A DNA stretch of 64,000 bases from Blautia obeum ATCC 29174. Its GTDB lineage: Bacteria; Bacillota; Clostridia; Lachnospirales; Lachnospiraceae. The translations under genes were made by a program, and so were the position numbers. Position 1 is the first letter of the stretch; each line of letters begins with the position of its first letter. This document shows, piece after piece, positions 61,060-64,000 of this stretch. The notes under the pieces were generated by a model. That model did not search any database. It saw only the letters and a program-made list of their open reading frames with translations, and was not told the DNA's origin. The stretch spans positions 2,703,001 through 2,767,000 of the forward strand of contig NZ_CP102265.1 in assembly GCF_025147765.1 (NCBI RefSeq), in the 5' to 3' direction.

Positions 61060-62564
61060 TATTCAGCACCCCCTGTATGTCCTTTTTCCATTGCGAGTTC
61101 AAGGATTCTTTCCTGTGTAGCTTCGCCACGGTTCAGCTCGCCGGTCTTACGTCCGTTGCACATAACAACGATACGGTCTGCCATACCAAGGATCTCTGGC
61201 ATTTCAGAAGAAATCAGGATGATCGCATAACCTTTCTTTGCAAGGTCGCCCATGATCGCATAGATTTCAGCTTTTGCACCTACGTCTACACCTTTGGTAG
61301 GCTCATCCATGATAACAACTTTCATTTCCTGGCTTAACGCCTTGGCAACAACAACTTTCTGCTGGTTACCACCGGAAAGAGAGCTTGCCGGCTGGAAGAT
61401 ATCAACTGCCTTTGTATCAACTTCTTCAAGAAGTTTTTTGGCAAGATCACGTTCTGTCTTTTCATCATTGATACCACTCTTCGCATATTTGCTGATGGTA
61501 GGAAGTGTTACGTTTCTTCCCAGTCCCCAGCTCATGATCAGACCTTCTTTCTGACGGTCTTCCGGAAGAAGAATGATACCTTTTCCCATTGCATCGGACG
61601 GTTTTTTGATGTGAACTTCTTTACCTTCGAGGTAAACCTTACCGGAATCCGGCTGTGTGATACCGCAGACAGCTTCAACGGTTTCGGTACGTCCTGCACC
61701 TACCAGACCGGTAAGTCCAAGGATTTCGCCTGCACGAACTTTAAAAGATACATCTTTGAAATAACCTGTTCTGGAAAGATTTTCAACCTTGAGCATCTCA
61801 TCTCCCAGTTTCACTTCCGGTTTCGGGAACAGGTCTTTGATCTCACGACCAACCATTGCTTTGATCAGATCTGCATTTGTAATTCCATCTACATCGTAAG
61901 TTCCAATATACTGGGAATCACGGAATACAGTAACTCTGCTTGCCAGACGATACATATCCTCAAAACGGTGAGAAATGAAGATAATGGAAACTCCGTCAGC
62001 TTTTAATTTATCAACCAGTGTGTAAAGTTTTTCGGATTCGGATCTTGTCAGTGCTGCAGTAGGCTCATCAAGAATGATGATTCTTGCATTGGTGGACATT
62101 GCTTTTGCAATCTCTACCATCTGCTGCTGAGCAACACTTAAGGTACCCATTTCTGCTGTTGCATCAAAATCTGCATCCAGCTGTTTCAGAAGTTTGTTTG
62201 CTTCTGTGTTCATGGCTTTCCACTGGATCATTCTGTTTTTGATGATCTCATGTCCCATGAAAATATTTTCTGCAACGGTCAGATGCGGATAAGATGTCGG
62301 ATGCTGATATACGGCTGCGATACCTGCGGCCTGTGCATCTTTCGGTCCTTTGAAATCCACCTTCTGTCCATTTAAGAACATCTCGCCTTCTTCTGCCTTA
62401 TGTACACCGGTAATTACTTTAATAAATGTAGATTTACCAGCACCGTTTTCACCCATAAGTGCGTGAACTTCGCCAGGTTTTAACTGGAACTGTACATTGT
62501 TCAGTGCCTTAACGCCCGGGAAAATCTTTGTTATGCCTTTAAGTTCAAGAACATATTCAGACAC
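61059..62564 (-). CDS. Sugar ABC transporter ATPase (RhaT/LsrA-like, double ATPase)
   Basis: 501 residues from a GTG at 62564 (VSEYVLELKG) with GGGAGG upstream; an in-frame ATG at 62624 lies before the probable transcription start. First domain Walker A GENGAGKST and IIILDEPTAAL; second with degenerate P-loop GLVGAGRTE, signature LSGGNQQKV and VVIMDEPTKGVD. Energises import with the two permeases. First gene of the operon. Confidence 0.9.
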   Translation of the reverse strand: MSEYVLELKGITKIFPGVKALNNVQFQLKPGEVHALMGENGAGKSTFIKVITGVHKAEEGEMFLNGQKVDFKGPKDAQAAGIAAVYQHPTSYPHLTVAENIFMGHEIIKNRMIQWKAMNTEANKLLKQLDADFDATAEMGTLSVAQQQMVEIAKAMSTNARIIILDEPTAALTRSESEKLYTLVDKLKADGVSIIFISHRFEDMYRLASRVTVFRDSQYIGTYDVDGITNADLIKAMVGREIKDLFPKPEVKLGDEMLKVENLSRTGYFKDVSFKVRAGEILGLTGLVGAGRTETVEAVCGITQPDSGKVYLEGKEVHIKKPSDAMGKGIILLPEDRQKEGLIMSWGLGRNVTLPTISKYAKSGINDEKTERDLAKKLLEEVDTKAVDIFQPASSLSGGNQQKVVVAKALSQEMKVVIMDEPTKGVDVGAKAEIYAIMGDLAKKGYAIILISSEMPEILGMADRIVVMCNGRKTGELNRGEATQERILELAMEKGHTGGAE

Positions 62565-62597
62565 GGCTCTTTCCTCCCTTTTCTTAAATCTGTTATT

Positions 62598-62683
62598 ATT
62601 ATAACAATAAAACTTTCTATCCAAAACAGGAAAATATTTCGAATCGGGGTAAAATATTTTCCTGTTAATGGGTAATATTTTCC
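62598..62683 (-). promoter_or_regulatory. Promoter and AraC-type operators of the rhamnose/AI-2-type operon
   Basis: -10 TATAAT at 62603-62598 with a poor -35 (TTTTGG, 62626-62621). Upstream lie ACAGGAAAATATTT (62626-62639) and its exact mirror AAATATTTTCCTGT (62652-62665), then a further TATTTTCC at 62676 exactly 21 bases after the TATTTTCC at 62655. A weak -35 abutted by direct repeats two turns apart is the usual layout for activation by an AraC-family protein. Confidence 0.65.
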
Positions 62684-62744
62684 AGTTATCTTCCCAAAAC
62701 AGGCACTGTCATTAGTAACTGTTCACAGCAAGCGTTCCATGACA

Positions 62745-62773
62745 TTGACATGAGTTTTTGCATTTGTTATAGT
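62745..62773 (+). promoter_or_regulatory. Promoter of the glycerophosphotransferase-like gene
   Basis: TTGACA (62745-62750), 17-base spacer, TATAGT (62768-62773). Confidence 0.75.
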
Positions 62774-62810
62774 TACTATATATTTATTACTGAAGGGAAT
62801 TCGTGCAAAA

Positions 62811-64000
62811 ATGAGCTTTCTTGGCAAAGTAAAAAAGAAACTGCGAAACGGCAGCTGGTATCCTTTTTACAATACATTCTATGAAAAAAATAATCTGGAT
62901 CCCCATATGATCCTGCTGGAATCCAGAAGTGGCAAAGCTCTGGAGAGTAATATTCTTTCCTTATTAAAAGAGCTCTGTCAGGAACCCTATCGCAGTTTCA
63001 CACTTGTACTGTCTGTCCATCGTGACTCTGAAAATGAAATAAAAGAGAAACTCCAGAAGAACTCCATTCAGGGAGTTCATTTTGTGCGTACCGGTTCTGT
63101 TGCTTATTACCACGCCCTCAGCCGTGCCGGCTATCTTGTGAATGATACCTCGTTCCCGGGACGCTTTATAAAAAAGGAAGGTCAGATTTACCTGAATACC
63201 TGGCATGGCACGCCTCTTAAGAAGATGGGACGTGACAATCGTCCTGAGATGGTAACCATGGGAAATGTACAGCGGAATCTGCTGGATTCTGACTATCTGG
63301 TATTTCCAAACCAGTTTATGGAAGAAAAAATGTCCGGAGCCTATATGCTGGACAGTCTGTACCGCGGAACCGTTCTTCGCGAGGGTTACCCACGTAACGA
63401 TATCTTTCGTCAGCCGGCAAATCTCCACTTAAAAGAGCAGGTCGGTCTGCAGGGCAAAAAACTGCTTGCCTACCTTCCGACTTTCCGTGGTAATTTTAAT
63501 GCTCTGGACGATCAGGGATATATGCAAACGCTCTCTCAAAATCTTTCTCTGTGGGATTCCCAGCTGAATGAGGATGAGATTCTTCTTATTAAATTGCATC
63601 CGTTCCTTCATGGTCTGGAAGATTTTTCCGGTTATCATCATATTCTGCCATTTCCGGCATCCTGGGATACTTATGAGGGATTGAGTGTCTGTGATACGCT
63701 AATCACGGATTATTCCAGCGTGTTTTATGATTATGCCAACTCCGGCAAAAAAATCATACTTTTTGCCTATGACCGCAAGGAATATGAAAGTTCCCGTGGT
63801 ATGTATGAAACAATCGATTCCTATCCTTTTGATTATACTGAAAAAGCAGAGGAGGTCATTCCATTTGCACACTGCTCCGGTGGCACACCGGACAATGCTT
63901 TTATGCAAAAATATGCCAGCTATGAAGACGGACACGGTGCCGAAAAGATCTGTCGTCAGGTCTTCCTTCATGAGGACTGCTGCCGCAAGTACCAATATCA
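62811..64000 (+). CDS. CDP-glycerol glycerophosphotransferase family protein (TagB/TagF-like), 3' end outside the window
   Basis: About 397 residues visible. The family signature TWHGTPLKKMG lies near residue 129, followed by LREGYPRNDIF, IKLHPFLHG and LITDYSSVFYDYA, which are the nucleotide-alditol binding parts of the GT-B-like fold. Such enzymes polymerise teichoic acids or add polyol phosphates to surface glycans at the membrane. The ATG at 62811 is preceded by GAAGGGA at 12 bases, somewhat far. Start of a cell-surface locus that continues beyond the window. Confidence 0.88.
   Translation, partial: MSFLGKVKKKLRNGSWYPFYNTFYEKNNLDPHMILLESRSGKALESNILSLLKELCQEPYRSFTLVLSVHRDSENEIKEKLQKNSIQGVHFVRTGSVAYYHALSRAGYLVNDTSFPGRFIKKEGQIYLNTWHGTPLKKMGRDNRPEMVTMGNVQRNLLDSDYLVFPNQFMEEKMSGAYMLDSLYRGTVLREGYPRNDIFRQPANLHLKEQVGLQGKKLLAYLPTFRGNFNALDDQGYMQTLSQNLSLWDSQLNEDEILLIKLHPFLHGLEDFSGYHHILPFPASWDTYEGLSVCDTLITDYSSVFYDYANSGKKIILFAYDRKEYESSRGMYETIDSYPFDYTEKAEEVIPFAHCSGGTPDNAFMQKYASYEDGHGAEKICRQVFLHEDCCRKYQY

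Overview
The window reads as a chromosomal segment of a gut anaerobe of the Lachnospiraceae (Blautia-like Clostridia). The pointers are the order tig-clpP-clpX-lon-ysxC, an ecfA1-ecfA2-ecfT-truA block, strong AGGAGG ribosome binding sites, hybrid cluster protein, a bile salt hydrolase, a DUF3877-type gene and a microcompartment shell locus. The family call is inferred from gene content; no rRNA or tRNA gene was found to test it. Most genes lie on the minus strand.

Layout. 1-2412: end of a maltose/isomaltose locus (GH13 glucosidase, a permease gene reduced to 38 codons, LacI regulator). 2462-6544: MYG1-family protein, remnants of a lost type I restriction locus, a small membrane protein, an rsmH-type methyltransferase and an esterase. 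6836-8612: ECF vitamin-transporter S subunit with a class V aminotransferase. 8696-12936: C39-like protein, LOG protein, Nif11-like small protein, an anti-sigma/sigma pair and ribosomal protein L25. 13210-18054: nucleobase permease, a CDF exporter behind a probable Mn riboswitch, and hcp behind a palindrome centred at -41.5. 18245-27844: truA, ECF energizing module, ysxC, lon, clpX, clpP, tig. 28061-34988: DJ-1-like, CYTH, PsiE-like, ABC-F, dicarboxylate symporter, RmlD-like reductase and FUSC protein. 35134-37164: the most unusual region, an AT-rich gene for a PD-(D/E)XK-like protein between two repeat arrays. 37352-38189: rpsI and rplM. 38459-42278: EamA exporter, TetR regulator and oleate hydratase. 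42444-49440: a LacI-controlled sugar or polyol ABC locus with two catabolic enzymes. 49787-51144: a satellite shell-protein locus. 51397-54538: trpS, citrate synthase, ArsC/Spx-like. 54811-56559: bile salt hydrolase operon. 56762-62564: AraC regulator and a rhamnose/AI-2-type ABC transporter. 62811-64000: start of a CDP-glycerol glycerophosphotransferase-like gene.

The strongest candidate for something new is the repeat locus at 35134-37164. Inverted pairs AAGATRC / GYATCYT recur in both arrays with a step of 52 or 53 bases. Once in each array the step is 63, because the gap inside the pair is 10 bases longer. Steps of 52.5 and 63 are five and six turns of B-DNA, so all half-sites stay on one face of the helix, which suggests phased protein binding sites. 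Other points of note: a 13-base tandem repeat ahead of that gene, a dispersed hairpin repeat whose two copies both abut the U-tract of a terminator, structured leaders before the ECF S subunit and the nucleobase permease, and several promoters carrying well-formed operators.

The window also records gene loss: an hsdM start with its promoter, a hollowed-out MalG-type permease, a hexapeptide acetyltransferase tail and a 16-codon remnant after the aminotransferase. All calls come from reading the sequence; no database search was run.
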